Below are positions 25,646-34,774 of a stretch of 64,000 nt of DNA, in pieces. This DNA is from Tabrizicola_A aquatica (GTDB taxonomy: Bacteria; Pseudomonadota; Alphaproteobacteria; Rhodobacterales; Rhodobacteraceae). The position numbers and the translations under genes were made by a program. The stretch lies in NCBI GenBank assembly GCA_965194375.1, contig CBDAEL010000009.1; one strand, written 5' to 3'. Under the pieces are notes generated by a model. It did no database searches. It saw nothing but the letters and a program-made list of their open reading frames with translations, and was not told the DNA's origin. Position 1 is the stretch's first letter, and every line of letters starts with the position of its first letter.

Positions 25646-26398
25646 CTAGGTTAGCAAGGGTCCGTCATGATCCAGATAGCCGCGATCAAAAGAGCAAAAC
25701 TCAATCATTGCGTCGTAGTCGTCAAAGGTGACGCGCCCCTTTTGAAAGGTCACCAGCCCCTCCTCGCGCAATTCGCGCAGCACCCGGTTGACGTGAACCG
25801 CGCTTAGACCCAGGGCATCGGCCAAAAGGTATTGTGACAAGGGGCAGTCAAACCCCTTTTTGTCTGCTGCGCCGATCAGCCGCAACCGGGCGCCAAGCTC
25901 TAACAGGAAATGCGCCATGCGTTCGGTGGCCGATCGTCGGCCCAGATCGACAAGGTGCTCCACCACCATCGCCTCATCCCGCGACGCGGCCCACAAAACC
26001 GCCGTGGCCAGCCGGGGATTGTTGGCAAAGGCATCGAGCAAATCACGGCGTTTGACCTCTGAGGCCTGAACGGCCGTGATCGGCTCGACATTGTGGTCCG
26101 ACGTGCGGAACAACACCGACCGCAGACCAAGAAAATCACCCGGAATCTGAAAATCCACGATCTGCCGTGATCCACTGGGCAGAATCTTGTAAGAATAGGC
26201 CCAGCCCGATGCCAAGACATAGGCGCATTGGTCCGATTGACCTTGATGAATCATGTCCATACCCGCCGCAAATCTGCGCCGCCGTCCATAAAGCTCTGAC
26301 ATGACGGAAAGATCATGGTGCGACAGGCGCACAAATGCCGCCAGCTTGCGCGCGAACGGGCTGTCTTGAATGGCAAGTTCCGCAGTGAGCTCGCGCAT
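25646..26398 (-). CDS. Crp/Fnr-family transcriptional regulator
   Basis: 250 residues. Cyclic-nucleotide-binding-type beta-roll at ~25-135 (RFAAGMDMIHQGQ, DFQIPGDFLGLRSVLF), dimer helix ~140-165, and winged HTH ~180-225 (LLADALGLSAVHVNRVLRELREEG). It lacks the N-terminal Cys cluster of FNR and the cAMP-binding RSxxxA signature, so its signal is unknown. AGGAG precedes the ATG. It is downstream of and convergent to the arginine deiminase operon's small neighbour, and an FNR-like dyad lies in its own upstream region. Confidence 0.87.
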   Translation of the reverse strand: MRELTAELAIQDSPFARKLAAFVRLSHHDLSVMSELYGRRRRFAAGMDMIHQGQSDQCAYVLASGWAYSYKILPSGSRQIVDFQIPGDFLGLRSVLFRTSDHNVEPITAVQASEVKRRDLLDAFANNPRLATAVLWAASRDEAMVVEHLVDLGRRSATERMAHFLLELGARLRLIGAADKKGFDCPLSQYLLADALGLSAVHVNRVLRELREEGLVTFQKGRVTFDDYDAMIEFCSFDRGYLDHDGPLLT

Positions 26399-26473
26399 GG
26401 TTCACATCTCCTGAGGGCGTTGAGCGGATGTCCGCAGCGCCCCGGCAGTGTCCGACGAAAGAGCGCGTGGAAA

Positions 26474-26489
26474 GCTGACCCATATCAGC
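26474..26489. promoter_or_regulatory. Crp/Fnr-type dyad in the divergent region
   Basis: GCTGA-N6-TCAGC, equally read as CTGAC-N4-ATCAG, resembles an FNR/CRP half-site pair (TTGAT-N4-ATCAA or TGTGA-N6-TCACA) with one or two changes. It is 76 bases ahead of the Crp-family start and 88 ahead of the gene at 26577, so auto-control is possible. Confidence 0.4.
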
Positions 26490-26576
26490 GCATGGCCAGA
26501 TTGATCTGCAATGATGAAGCGCAAGACCCACGACAAAGATCACACCCGACCACCCCCGGAAGAAAGTCGAAACCAG

Positions 26577-26813
26577 ATGTCAGGATTGCCCGATATTGCC
26601 GGAACTGCCGCCCTTGCGATTTGCGAGTCGCTCCTCTTGGCGCTGAACGATCACAAGATCCTGCCGGAACGCGAGATCATGGGCGTGTTGAAGGATGCCG
26701 CCTCAACCCACGAAAACGCTCCGCCGGGTGAAGGCACCCATGCGATGCACAAAGCTGTGGCTGAGCTGATCCACAAGATCATCGACGGCGGAAATTCGGT
26801 CCGCCGTCTCTGA
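26577..26813 (+). CDS. Small conserved hypothetical protein
   Basis: 78 residues, mostly helical: GLPDIAGTAALAICESLLLALND is followed by the charged HKILPEREIMGVLKDAA and a C-terminal helix (MHKAVAELIHKIIDGG). The ATG at 26577 begins the conserved-looking part; an open frame extends 22 codons upstream but is rich in basic and polar residues and overlaps the divergent regulatory region. I know such proteins only as hypotheticals. Convergent with the DUF3309 gene three bases away. Confidence 0.6.
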   Translation: MSGLPDIAGTAALAICESLLLALNDHKILPEREIMGVLKDAASTHENAPPGEGTHAMHKAVAELIHKIIDGGNSVRRL

Positions 26814-26815
26814 GA

Positions 26816-26971
26816 TTAAATCCGCCCGGTCACCAAAAGGACCACAAGGATGATCAAGACAACCCCAAGCGTCCCGCTGGGCAGATAACCCCAATTGGCA
26901 CTGTGCGGCCAATTGGGGAGCGCGCCAATCAGCATCAGAATGAGAACGACGATCAGAATGTTGGTCAACAT
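26816..26971 (-). CDS. DUF3309 small membrane protein
   Basis: 51 residues: TNILIVVLILMLIGALPNW, a short polar turn with HSANWGYLPSG, then TLGVVLIILVVLLVTGRI. The double-helix plan with PxW and GYxPSGxxG between the helices is the DUF3309 signature. Function unknown; these small inner-membrane proteins often lie near stress genes. It ends three bases from the stop of the convergent gene. Confidence 0.8.
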   Translation of the reverse strand: MLTNILIVVLILMLIGALPNWPHSANWGYLPSGTLGVVLIILVVLLVTGRI

Positions 26972-27568
26972 GAGAGAAGTTTTCCTTTACGTGGATGCGC
27001 CTAGGCCTTGAGCGTGAAAGCGTCTGAATGCAGGCCAAAGGTCCGCGCAGCAGACAAATGACCCAGTGATCCAATGCTAGACCTCAGGCATCGCCCTGCA
27101 CTAACCCAAGGCAGTACAAAGCTCTTTTGCGTGTGGGAGCGCCACATGCGACGGCTAATCTGGGGGCGACTGGTTTGTGACTGACGAGAACACCTTGCGG
27201 CATGGCCGAGGAGATTAAGTCAGCTGCTTCATGATGCGCCCCAAGGTTGGTCGCCACCTAGGCGCCAGGCCAACACCTCCAGGGATTACACCAGCGCAAG
27301 CGCACCGTCCGCTACGCAAGCTAAGTTCTGGTCGGAGGCTTGGCGCAGATCTTGTGACGGGGGTCAGCTGGGAAAATGCGGCGTTCTGGGCCGCGTCTTC
27401 GACCGCTCCACGCTGTCCAGAAAGGCCCCGCGCGGCAAACGCCTTTCACCACCTCAGCCCGATGGTTGACTGCCATCAATGCCCTGCCGCCTGTCCCTGC
27501 GCTAGCTAGAGGAGCGGCCGTTTGTGGCCATTCGCCAGCCTCAAAAACCCAAACGGCGTGAAACCAAA
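26972..27568. other. Long intergenic region without a recognisable gene
   Basis: About 600 bases. The open frames that cross it are proline/arginine-rich with no family pattern and no supported starts. I see no tRNA fold or strong terminator. It must contain promoters for the DUF3309 gene (left) and the LuxR-type gene (right), and could hold a small RNA or gene debris. Confidence 0.4.
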
Positions 27569-28639
27569 ATGAACCCTATGGCTGCCGCCCCGACACTGGA
27601 CCTGCCCGCTTTGGAGCCTGATGACTTCATGCATCGGATGCGCCAAGCCGTTGGGTTACCCTGTGTGGTTGGCGGGCTGTTTCGCCCTGAGAGCGGCCGC
27701 CTAGATGGGCTGCGAATGGCCGCGGCCCAAGGCCTTGGTCGTGATCAGGCCGAAGACCTTGTGCGCCGCGCCACGGCACGGGCCGCGGTTCACGCAAGGC
27801 TGCAGGACGGCCCGCGGGGCCAAGGGAAGGGCCCGGCGACGAATGCGCCGGTCTGGTATGGCGAGGCAGGAATGCTCATCGGGATAGGCGCTTTGGACGA
27901 CGGTCGCTGGCCCGTCTTGGCCTGCCGCCCTCCCACGACCCGCCCCCGCGCCGAGCTTGAGCCGCTTTTGGGCCTTGGTCTTGCCTATTTGGCGCAGATC
28001 CGGCCGGGGTCGGCTGATCTTGCACCTGTCCATCCTGAACAGGCCGCCCAAGCGACTCTGCGTATGCTGTCCATCGGCTGCATCATTCTGGATGCACAGG
28101 GCCGGGTGGTTCACGACGGCTGCGGCGAAGAGGCCAAACGTTCCGGACCTTTGCGAGTGATCCAAGGCAAGCTGTCGCTACCGCGCGAGGCGGATCGCGC
28201 CGCGCTGCGTAAGGCGGTTGCAGATGCCGTGTCGGACCGTCAACGCCTGTCCATCGTGCCTTTGGCCAATGAGACCGGTCAGGTCAGTCTGGTGGCCGTC
28301 ACCCCGCTTCGCCAGCCGGGAGGGGCTCGCATGGCGTTGGTGCTGTTTGATACCCGCCAGACCGACCATGGCGCCCTGCGGCTGCATTTCTTCAAGGCGC
28401 ATGCCTTGACCCGGTCGGAAAGCCTGATTGCCTGCGAGGTGCTGAACGGCAAGACCCCCACCGAAATGGCGCAATCCACGGGCCTGTCTTTGGCGACCGT
28501 GCGCAGCTATCTCAAGCAGATCATGGCCAAAACCAACACGCATCGGCAAAGCGAGTTGGTGGCGCTGTATTACTCTTGCATCATCCCGGTCGCGCCAGCT
28601 TTTGCCGCCGATGCCGCCCTGGGGCTCCCTTCCGCCTAA
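27569..28639 (+). CDS. LuxR-type HTH transcriptional regulator
   Basis: 356 residues. The C-terminal ~60 residues form a LuxR/GerE HTH: HALTRSESLIACEVLNGKTP, then AQSTGLSLATVRSYLKQIMAKT with the usual terminal ELVALYY. The N-terminal 280 residues look like PAS/GAF-type sensor sequence (HRMRQAVGLPCVVGGLF at the start; IGCIILDAQGRVVHDG in the middle) without REC or autoinducer-domain signatures. It converges on the RTX gene across a hairpin; control of the secretion cluster would be a guess. Confidence 0.8.
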   Translation: MNPMAAAPTLDLPALEPDDFMHRMRQAVGLPCVVGGLFRPESGRLDGLRMAAAQGLGRDQAEDLVRRATARAAVHARLQDGPRGQGKGPATNAPVWYGEAGMLIGIGALDDGRWPVLACRPPTTRPRAELEPLLGLGLAYLAQIRPGSADLAPVHPEQAAQATLRMLSIGCIILDAQGRVVHDGCGEEAKRSGPLRVIQGKLSLPREADRAALRKAVADAVSDRQRLSIVPLANETGQVSLVAVTPLRQPGGARMALVLFDTRQTDHGALRLHFFKAHALTRSESLIACEVLNGKTPTEMAQSTGLSLATVRSYLKQIMAKTNTHRQSELVALYYSCIIPVAPAFAADAALGLPSA

Positions 28640-28749
28640 TCTGATCCGCGCAGCCCGATGTAAAGCGCCCCTCGGGGCGGTCGTCGCGTTTGGCCCCATG
28701 CCGACCGTCGACGCGACCCGCGACTTATCCCAAGGTCGCGCATGAATCA

Positions 28750-28771
28750 GGGCGCCCCTTGCGGGGCGCCC
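28750..28771. terminator. Terminator between LuxR-type and RTX genes
   Basis: GGGCGCCCC and GGGGCGCCC form a perfect 9-bp GC stem with a TTGC loop, followed by CTTT on the plus strand. It lies between two convergent genes and probably stops transcription from both sides. Confidence 0.7.
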
Positions 28772-28799
28772 CTTTCAACTGCTTGCAGGGGGGATGCTG

Positions 28800-30860
28800 T
28801 TATTCTGCCAGCAGGTTGACGTGGAGCATGCCATTCGACACCCAGACGTTGGCATCATCTTCGACGAACATGTCGGCGATCCGTGCCTCGGTGGTCGAGA
28901 TGGTGGTGTTGCCCACCCGGTCATCATCCAGATCGAAGATGCAGCCTTTGACCATCACATGATCCGGCTTGCAGACCGCAACCGCCTGATCAGGCTCGCA
29001 GGTGAAGGGCGTGATGCACTTGTCCTCAAAGGTGATGATCCCTTTGCCATCGCCGTCGATGCCGGGCTTGGTCAGGAACTCGATCAAGGCCGACGGGTCG
29101 AAGAACGGGTCGGTCGGGTCAATGCCTTCCAACTCGGCCACCAAGCCCACGATCAACACCGTGCCACCAAGGCTGGAGCTGATCAGCACATCGCGGTTCC
29201 CATTGACCAGTGTGGCCGAGAGCGTGCCCTCAAAGGCGGTGTGGAAGATCACGCGATCTTCTTGGTCAGCGTCAAAGTCGGTGATCACGTCATGGCCGAT
29301 CACCTTGTTGACAACTTCGCAGACACCATCGCCATTGCGGTCGATGCCATGGCCAAAGACGAAGTTGTCGCCATCGGCACCGCCGGTCAGCACGTCATTG
29401 CCTTCGTCGCCGACCAAGCAGTCGCCATCCTTGCCGCCGAAGAGTGAGTCATTGCCAAGCCCGCCGACCAAAAGGTCGCTGCCACCACCACTCTGACCGG
29501 TGTCGCCGCGCAAGACGTCATCGCCTTCGGCTCCCATCAGGAAGTCATTGCCAAGGCCGCCGTCCATGATGTCATTGCCCGCACCGCCGTTCAGCTTGTC
29601 GTGGCCACTGTCGCCATAAAGAACGTCACGCCCGGCCCCGCCCGACACGCAATCGTCGCCATCGCCGCCGTACAACCAGTCGTTCCCGTCATCCCCAGCG
29701 ATCAGGTCATCGCCCGCGTCGCCATAAATGCGGTCAGCCCCCATGTTGCCACGGATATGGTCGTTACCATTGCCGCCCGACATCCAGTCATCGCCATCAT
29801 TGCCGGCCAGCGTGTCATTGCCGTCCTGACCGCAGATTTTGTCGTTGCCAGCATCGCCGCTGACAATGTCGTCATCTTCACCGGCATAGATCGTGTCATT
29901 GCCGGTGCCGCCCGAGATCGTGTCGCTCGCCTCGTCAACGGTCATCTGACCATCGGCATTGTCGCCATAGATCAGGTCATTGCCATCGCCGCCCGACAGA
30001 CAGTCAGCGTTGTCATTGCCTTCCATGACGTCATCACCGGCGCCGCCGAACACCTTATCGTCGTCTGCGCCGCCTTGCAGGTTGTCGTTTCCGGCATCGC
30101 CGTGCAGATGATCGCGGCCGCGCTGACCCAAGATGGCGTCATCGCCGCTGCCACCATAGAGGGTGTCATGCCCATCAAAGCCGCGGATCGTATCTTCGTC
30201 CGAGCCGCCAAAGGCGATGTCGTCGCCGGTGCCTGCGTTGATGTAATCCGCCCCAGCGTTGCCGGCGATGATGTCATTGCCCGCGTCGCCATAAAGCGCG
30301 TCGTCGCCTGCGCCACCGGTCATCTTGTCATGGCCATTACCGCCAAACATGACATCGTCGCCGCCTTGACCTGCCATGCAGTCGTCGCCGTCGCCGCCCA
30401 TAAGGCGATCATCGTTTGACCCGCCCAAGACGATGTCATTGCCGGTGCCGCCATTGCCCCAGTCATCACCCTGACCGCCGATCAACAGGTCGTCCTCGCT
30501 GCCGCCATCCATCTTGTCATCGCCTGCGCCGCCAGCCAGCACATCAGACCCGCTGCCACCGGTCAGCTCGTCATTGCCACCGGGCGCGCCGAGTTCGTCG
30601 CCCAAAAGGATGTCATTGCCGGTGCCACCGAACAGATAATCACCACCGCCACCGCCGCGCAGGAAATCATGTCCCGCGTCGCCCACAATGGTGTTGGCGT
30701 TGTTGTTGCCCGCGATGTGATCATTGCCGGCAAGACCACGGCCTTTGTTGACGCCGGGGATGTCTTTGAAATCGCCGTTGTCCGTGCCGGGCGTGCCACC
30801 AAGCCAAGTTCCCCCGGCGATTGCGGCCCATGCGGCGGATTGAGTTTTCATGACGGTCAT
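28800..30860 (-). CDS. RTX calcium-binding secreted protein (cysteine-containing)
   Basis: 686 residues. From about residue 30 to 540 it is almost wholly made of hemolysin-type nonapeptide repeats (GGxGxDxxx), the Ca2+-binding beta-roll that folds outside the cell. There is no Sec signal, as expected for type I export. The last ~130 residues are non-repetitive, with a DVLISSSLGGTVLIVGL strand region similar to the C-terminal part of other RTX exoproteins. No protease, lipase or adhesion domain is visible. Cysteine is unusual in RTX proteins, yet about ten are present: five within repeats, one in GDGVCEVV and four near the C-terminus. The ATG at 30860 has GGAG seven bases upstream. Its exporter genes lie next upstream on the same strand. 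Confidence 0.88.
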   Translation of the reverse strand: MTVMKTQSAAWAAIAGGTWLGGTPGTDNGDFKDIPGVNKGRGLAGNDHIAGNNNANTIVGDAGHDFLRGGGGGDYLFGGTGNDILLGDELGAPGGNDELTGGSGSDVLAGGAGDDKMDGGSEDDLLIGGQGDDWGNGGTGNDIVLGGSNDDRLMGGDGDDCMAGQGGDDVMFGGNGHDKMTGGAGDDALYGDAGNDIIAGNAGADYINAGTGDDIAFGGSDEDTIRGFDGHDTLYGGSGDDAILGQRGRDHLHGDAGNDNLQGGADDDKVFGGAGDDVMEGNDNADCLSGGDGNDLIYGDNADGQMTVDEASDTISGGTGNDTIYAGEDDDIVSGDAGNDKICGQDGNDTLAGNDGDDWMSGGNGNDHIRGNMGADRIYGDAGDDLIAGDDGNDWLYGGDGDDCVSGGAGRDVLYGDSGHDKLNGGAGNDIMDGGLGNDFLMGAEGDDVLRGDTGQSGGGSDLLVGGLGNDSLFGGKDGDCLVGDEGNDVLTGGADGDNFVFGHGIDRNGDGVCEVVNKVIGHDVITDFDADQEDRVIFHTAFEGTLSATLVNGNRDVLISSSLGGTVLIVGLVAELEGIDPTDPFFDPSALIEFLTKPGIDGDGKGIITFEDKCITPFTCEPDQAVAVCKPDHVMVKGCIFDLDDDRVGNTTISTTEARIADMFVEDDANVWVSNGMLHVNLLAE

Positions 30861-31367
30861 GATCGTCTCCATAAATGGTTGTTTCAAAATACCTTTGCCG
30901 ATTGTCCGGCGCATATGCGCCTGACCACTTCGGATCCCGACACAAACGGTCTGGACAGGGTCAATTTGGTCACCAGAGCCGACTCGCAGATACCCTCATA
31001 TGGGGGGGCTTGGAAAATTTTATTCGATTTTGAAAGGGTGCAGTCCTGTGCTTTGGTAAAATCACGCGCGCGCCGCGCAAAACTGATGATAGGCTGGATT
31101 TCTTCTCAGGGACGCATTCCGAGCGGAGCGACAAACCCCGACCCGCTGGCATGGGCAGATCTGCAAGGCGATGGGCTGCGATCGACCCATTTCGCCAGGT
31201 TCTGGCTCAGGCCGGCCTGCAAGATGACTGTAAAAAATATGAACTCTATCATATGGATAGCAGAACTTCGCCCGGCATGTCTGCAGCCGACCTCGATACA
31301 TCTGGACAGAGGCCAAACCCTGAACGGGTTCGGCCTATCAGGAAAACCGCATCGGACCTGCCGAGTT
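30861..31367. other. Upstream region of the RTX gene
   Basis: About 500 bases between hlyD-type and RTX genes, clearly more AT-rich than the neighbouring genes, with no gene-like frame. The length suggests that the RTX gene has its own regulated promoter and leader separate from the exporter operon; I could not assign individual sites. Confidence 0.45.
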
Positions 31368-32690
31368 TTAAGACCCCTCCCGCATGGCGGTATTCAGGAA
31401 CCGTGTCAGCGGCCGTAAAAGATAAGTCAGCGGGCTATATTCTCCGGTTCGCATAAACGTATCGACCGGCATTCCCGGTAAAATCACCTGACCCTCTGAC
31501 AGCTTTTGCAACTCGGTTTCCGACAGTTCCACTTCGGCGCGGTAAAATGCAGCACCGGTTTCGGCCTCGGAATAGGTGTCCGGTGAAACCTGTCGCACGC
31601 GGCCAATCAGGTCTGGTGTCTCGCGCATGTCGAAGGAGGGGAACCGCACGATCACCTCTTGGCCGGAATGCACCTTGTTGACATGCAGCGGGCTGACCCG
31701 GGATTCGATCAGCAAGGGGCGGTCGGTGGGCAGGATGAAAAGGACGGGTTCGGCCGGTTTCAGAACCGACCATTCCCCCGCCATCCGCACATCATAGACG
31801 ACCCCGGTCAATGGCGCGCGGATGTCCATCCGCTCCAACCGTGTCAGCAGCGCTGCGCGGCGCTCTTCAAGGTCCAACTCCGTCACCTTCAGGTCGCGCA
31901 GCGTGGTGATCGCCTCTTCGCGCCGCTGGCCGTGCAACTGCAACCGCTCGATCTCGATCTCGGCGATCCGCTCCATCGCTTGGGCGCGCTGGGCCTTGGC
32001 CTCGCCAATGGCCCCGGCCAGTCGCGCCGCCTCGCGTCGCAGGTTCAAGACCCGGCTGCCCTGCGCCAGGCCCTTTTCCAAGAGCCCCTGCTGCCCGCGC
32101 AACTCCTCTTCGGTCAGGGCGATCTGGCTGGTCAAGGCGGCGCTGATCGCGTCAATCCCGGCCACTTGATTGGTCAGCTGCAGCTTTTGGTTTTCCAACT
32201 GGGTCGTGGCCTGCTCTAGGCTGTCGCGCCGGGCTTGGAACAACGCCTCTTGCCCGGCACCAAGCTCGGCCATCGCCGGATCGGTCTTGCCCGCTGCCAC
32301 CAGTTCCGGATCAATGGTGATCTGATCCGCCCCATCACGCTCGGCGGCAAGGCGTCCGCGTCGGGCGATCACCTCGTAAAGCTGGTTCTCGACCATCCCC
32401 AGTTCCGACTGCGCCAGTGTCGGGTCAAGCCGCACCAGCACATCGCCCTGGCTCACCCGCGCGCCCTCTTTGACCAAGACCTCGGCCACGACGCCGCCAT
32501 CGGGGTGCTGCACCGCTTGCCGGTTGCTCTCTACGATCACCCGACCGGCTGCCACCACAGCCCCGTCGATCATCGCATAGGTCGCCCATGTGCCAAGGCC
32601 AATCACCAAAGCCGCCAGCGCCAGCACCCCCACGAAGATGGGTTTGCGGCGTGAGGGCAGTTCCCCCTCGGTCCGCTCGGGCGCGGTCAT
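31368..32690 (-). CDS. Type I secretion membrane-fusion protein (HlyD/PrtE-like)
   Basis: 440 residues: short cytoplasmic N-terminus, membrane helix (~20-40, IFVGVLALAALVIGLGTWATYA), a lipoyl half (GGVVAEVLVKEGARVSQGDVLVRLDPT), a long coiled-coil (~110-290), the second lipoyl half (IRAPLTGVVYDVRM), and a C-terminal beta-barrel with the family's GMPVDTFMRTGEYSPLTYLLRPL. It bridges the ABC transporter and TolC. ATG at 32690 overlaps the ABC stop by four bases; longer frames upstream run into the ABC gene. Confidence 0.92.
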   Translation of the reverse strand: MTAPERTEGELPSRRKPIFVGVLALAALVIGLGTWATYAMIDGAVVAAGRVIVESNRQAVQHPDGGVVAEVLVKEGARVSQGDVLVRLDPTLAQSELGMVENQLYEVIARRGRLAAERDGADQITIDPELVAAGKTDPAMAELGAGQEALFQARRDSLEQATTQLENQKLQLTNQVAGIDAISAALTSQIALTEEELRGQQGLLEKGLAQGSRVLNLRREAARLAGAIGEAKAQRAQAMERIAEIEIERLQLHGQRREEAITTLRDLKVTELDLEERRAALLTRLERMDIRAPLTGVVYDVRMAGEWSVLKPAEPVLFILPTDRPLLIESRVSPLHVNKVHSGQEVIVRFPSFDMRETPDLIGRVRQVSPDTYSEAETGAAFYRAEVELSETELQKLSEGQVILPGMPVDTFMRTGEYSPLTYLLRPLTRFLNTAMREGS

Positions 32691-34423
32691 GCCAGACCCC
32701 CGGCCGATTTTCGGATGACCTGCACGTTCTGCAGCATCTCCGACATCACTTGGTCGCGCGGTCCCCAAGCCTTGCATAGCCCATCCTCCAGCACCAACAG
32801 CTTGTCGCATTCCTTGATGGCCGAGGGCCGGTGCGCCATGATCAACACCGCATTGCCCGCCGCCTTCATCGCCCCCACCGCCCGGTTCAGCGCCAGAGAA
32901 CCGTCGTTGTCGAGGTTGGCGTTTGGCTCATCCAAGATCAGGAGCACCGGATCGCTGTAAAGCGCCCGCGCCAGACCAATCCGCTGGATCTGACCGCCTG
33001 AAAGCTGCGTGCCCACGGCCTGCACGCGGGTGTTGTAGCCATCGCTCAGCTTGAGGATCATCTCATGCGCATCGGCGCGGCGGGCGGCCTCCATCACGCG
33101 GGTCGCGTCAAGGGTCTGGGACAGCCGGGCGATGTTTTCGGCCACCGTGCCATCGAACAGGGCCACATGTTGGGGCAGATAGCCGATATAGTTGGCCAGC
33201 GCCTCGGGGTCGTATTGGTCCAGCGCCGCCCCATCCAGCGTGATCTTGCCCGCCTGCAGCGGCCAGACCCCCGTCAGACAGCGCGCCAGCGTCGATTTGC
33301 CCGCGCCACTTGGCCCGATCACCCCGATCGCCTCGCCGGGCTTGATCGCGAAGCTCAGGTTCTTCAGGGTTGCGGCGGTGCCCCGTGGCGGCATCGCCGA
33401 AATCCCCTGCACCTCAAGCCGCGCCTTGGGCCGGGGCAGATCGACCACGTCGCGGTCGGGCGGGACCTCTTCCAAAAGCGCGCCGATGTTGTCCCAACCG
33501 CGCTTGGCGCGCTGCACCATCGACCACTGGCTGACCAGCGTTTCCACCGGCTGGAGTGCCCGCGCCATCAGGATCGATGAGGCGATCATCACCCCCGGCG
33601 CAATCTCGCCGCGCAGCACAAGCCATGCGCCAAGCCCCAACATGCCCGATTGCAGGAACAATCGCAGCGTGCGCGACACGGTCGAATAGGTCGCCCCAAC
33701 CCCGGTTGCCCGCACCGACATGGCCAGCGCTTTGCGCCGCGCCTTTAGCCATTTTTCAAAGGCATTGGACTGCATCCCCAAACTGCGGATCGTCTCGGCC
33801 TCATCGCGCAGCTGGTCGGCAAACCGGTCCGAGACATAGCCCGACACCGCCGCCTTGACGCTGTAGGCTTGGGTTGAAAACTGGTTCATCGCCGCCGTCA
33901 GCGCCAAAAGCAGACCGCCCACCACGGCAAAGATGCCGATCCAAGGGTGGAAGAGCCCCAAGCCGATCAGAAACACGGGCGTCCAAGGGACATCAAACAG
34001 CGAGGCAAAGACGGGGGAGGCATAGAACCGATTGACCGCCTCAAGATCCTTCAACTGCTGGCCTGCAGCGGTCTTTTCGTCCACCCGCGCATCCCGCACC
34101 GAGCGTTTGAGAATGGCGTCGAACACCCGGCGGTCCAGCTTGGCCTGAAATTCTGCCCCAAGCCGCGTCAAGAGATGCCCGCGCGCCCAGTCAAGCACCC
34201 CCATGATGGCGAACAGAAACGCCATCACCATAACCAACGCCAGCAAAGTCGCCTCGGACCGCGCCGACAGCACCCGGTCATAGGTTTGCAACATGAACAA
34301 GGGACCGGTCAGCATCAACAGGTTCATGAACATGCTGAAGAGACCCACCGTCAGCACCGTGCCGCGCAGCTTACGGCGCACCTCTTGCAGTTCCGCGAGC
34401 CCTTCGCTGTGTTCCCGTGCCAT
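32687..34423 (-). CDS. Type I secretion ABC transporter (PrtD-like)
   Basis: 578 residues. N-terminal transmembrane domain (six helices, ~20-300) is fused to a nucleotide-binding domain: Walker A GPSGAGKSTLARC, signature LSGGQIQRIGLARAL, Walker B VLLILDEPNANLD, H-loop MAHRP. No N-terminal C39-like domain, so it belongs to the PrtD/AprD group that exports RTX proteases, lipases and similar proteins. ATG at 34423 has AAAGG upstream. With the HlyD gene it forms an operon whose presumed cargo is the RTX protein at 28800-30860. No TolC gene is in the window. Confidence 0.92.
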   Translation of the reverse strand: MAREHSEGLAELQEVRRKLRGTVLTVGLFSMFMNLLMLTGPLFMLQTYDRVLSARSEATLLALVMVMAFLFAIMGVLDWARGHLLTRLGAEFQAKLDRRVFDAILKRSVRDARVDEKTAAGQQLKDLEAVNRFYASPVFASLFDVPWTPVFLIGLGLFHPWIGIFAVVGGLLLALTAAMNQFSTQAYSVKAAVSGYVSDRFADQLRDEAETIRSLGMQSNAFEKWLKARRKALAMSVRATGVGATYSTVSRTLRLFLQSGMLGLGAWLVLRGEIAPGVMIASSILMARALQPVETLVSQWSMVQRAKRGWDNIGALLEEVPPDRDVVDLPRPKARLEVQGISAMPPRGTAATLKNLSFAIKPGEAIGVIGPSGAGKSTLARCLTGVWPLQAGKITLDGAALDQYDPEALANYIGYLPQHVALFDGTVAENIARLSQTLDATRVMEAARRADAHEMILKLSDGYNTRVQAVGTQLSGGQIQRIGLARALYSDPVLLILDEPNANLDNDGSLALNRAVGAMKAAGNAVLIMAHRPSAIKECDKLLVLEDGLCKAWGPRDQVMSEMLQNVQVIRKSAGGLA

Positions 34424-34774
34424 AGACAAACCTTTCCCAGACTGCTGGCGGTTTCCGCCTTGGTTGCACCATGCCGGGCCCGATCTGGTCGGGCATTGAC
34501 GGCCAACAATGCCCTTCGCCCTTCGCGCCATAGCCAAGGTGACGGGCCATTTGGCCCCTTGTTTCTAAGGCGCTGAAGCCATGCCACCCGATTGTCGAAC
34601 ATCAATGATTCCAGCCGCCTGTCCGACCTATCCTGCGACGCTGCGACCATGCTGCCCGGATATGGCGGGGCGACGGTGTCCTCAGTGCGGGGTGTCTTTG
34701 GCAAGGGCGCATCGGGCCGGCGTGACCTTAAGGTGGGTCCCGCCTGCCCGTTGGTAACAGGAGATGGTAACGCG
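34424..34774. promoter_or_regulatory. Divergent intergenic region
   Basis: 350 bases between the type I secretion ABC gene (leftward) and the host-attachment-type gene (rightward). No gene-like frame is visible; promoters for both directions must lie here, but no clear elements were found apart from ribosome binding sites at each end. Confidence 0.4.

Noticed and set aside
29601..30419. Plus-strand open frame with repeating Val/Ala/Ile sequence
   Set aside because: It is the complement of the RTX repeats; periodic codons keep the opposite strand open. The GGxGxD pattern on the minus strand is the real signal.
28800..30800. Tandem short repeats as a possible CRISPR or minisatellite
   Set aside because: The 27-base periodicity comes from coding nonapeptides with variable codons, without identical repeats or spacers.
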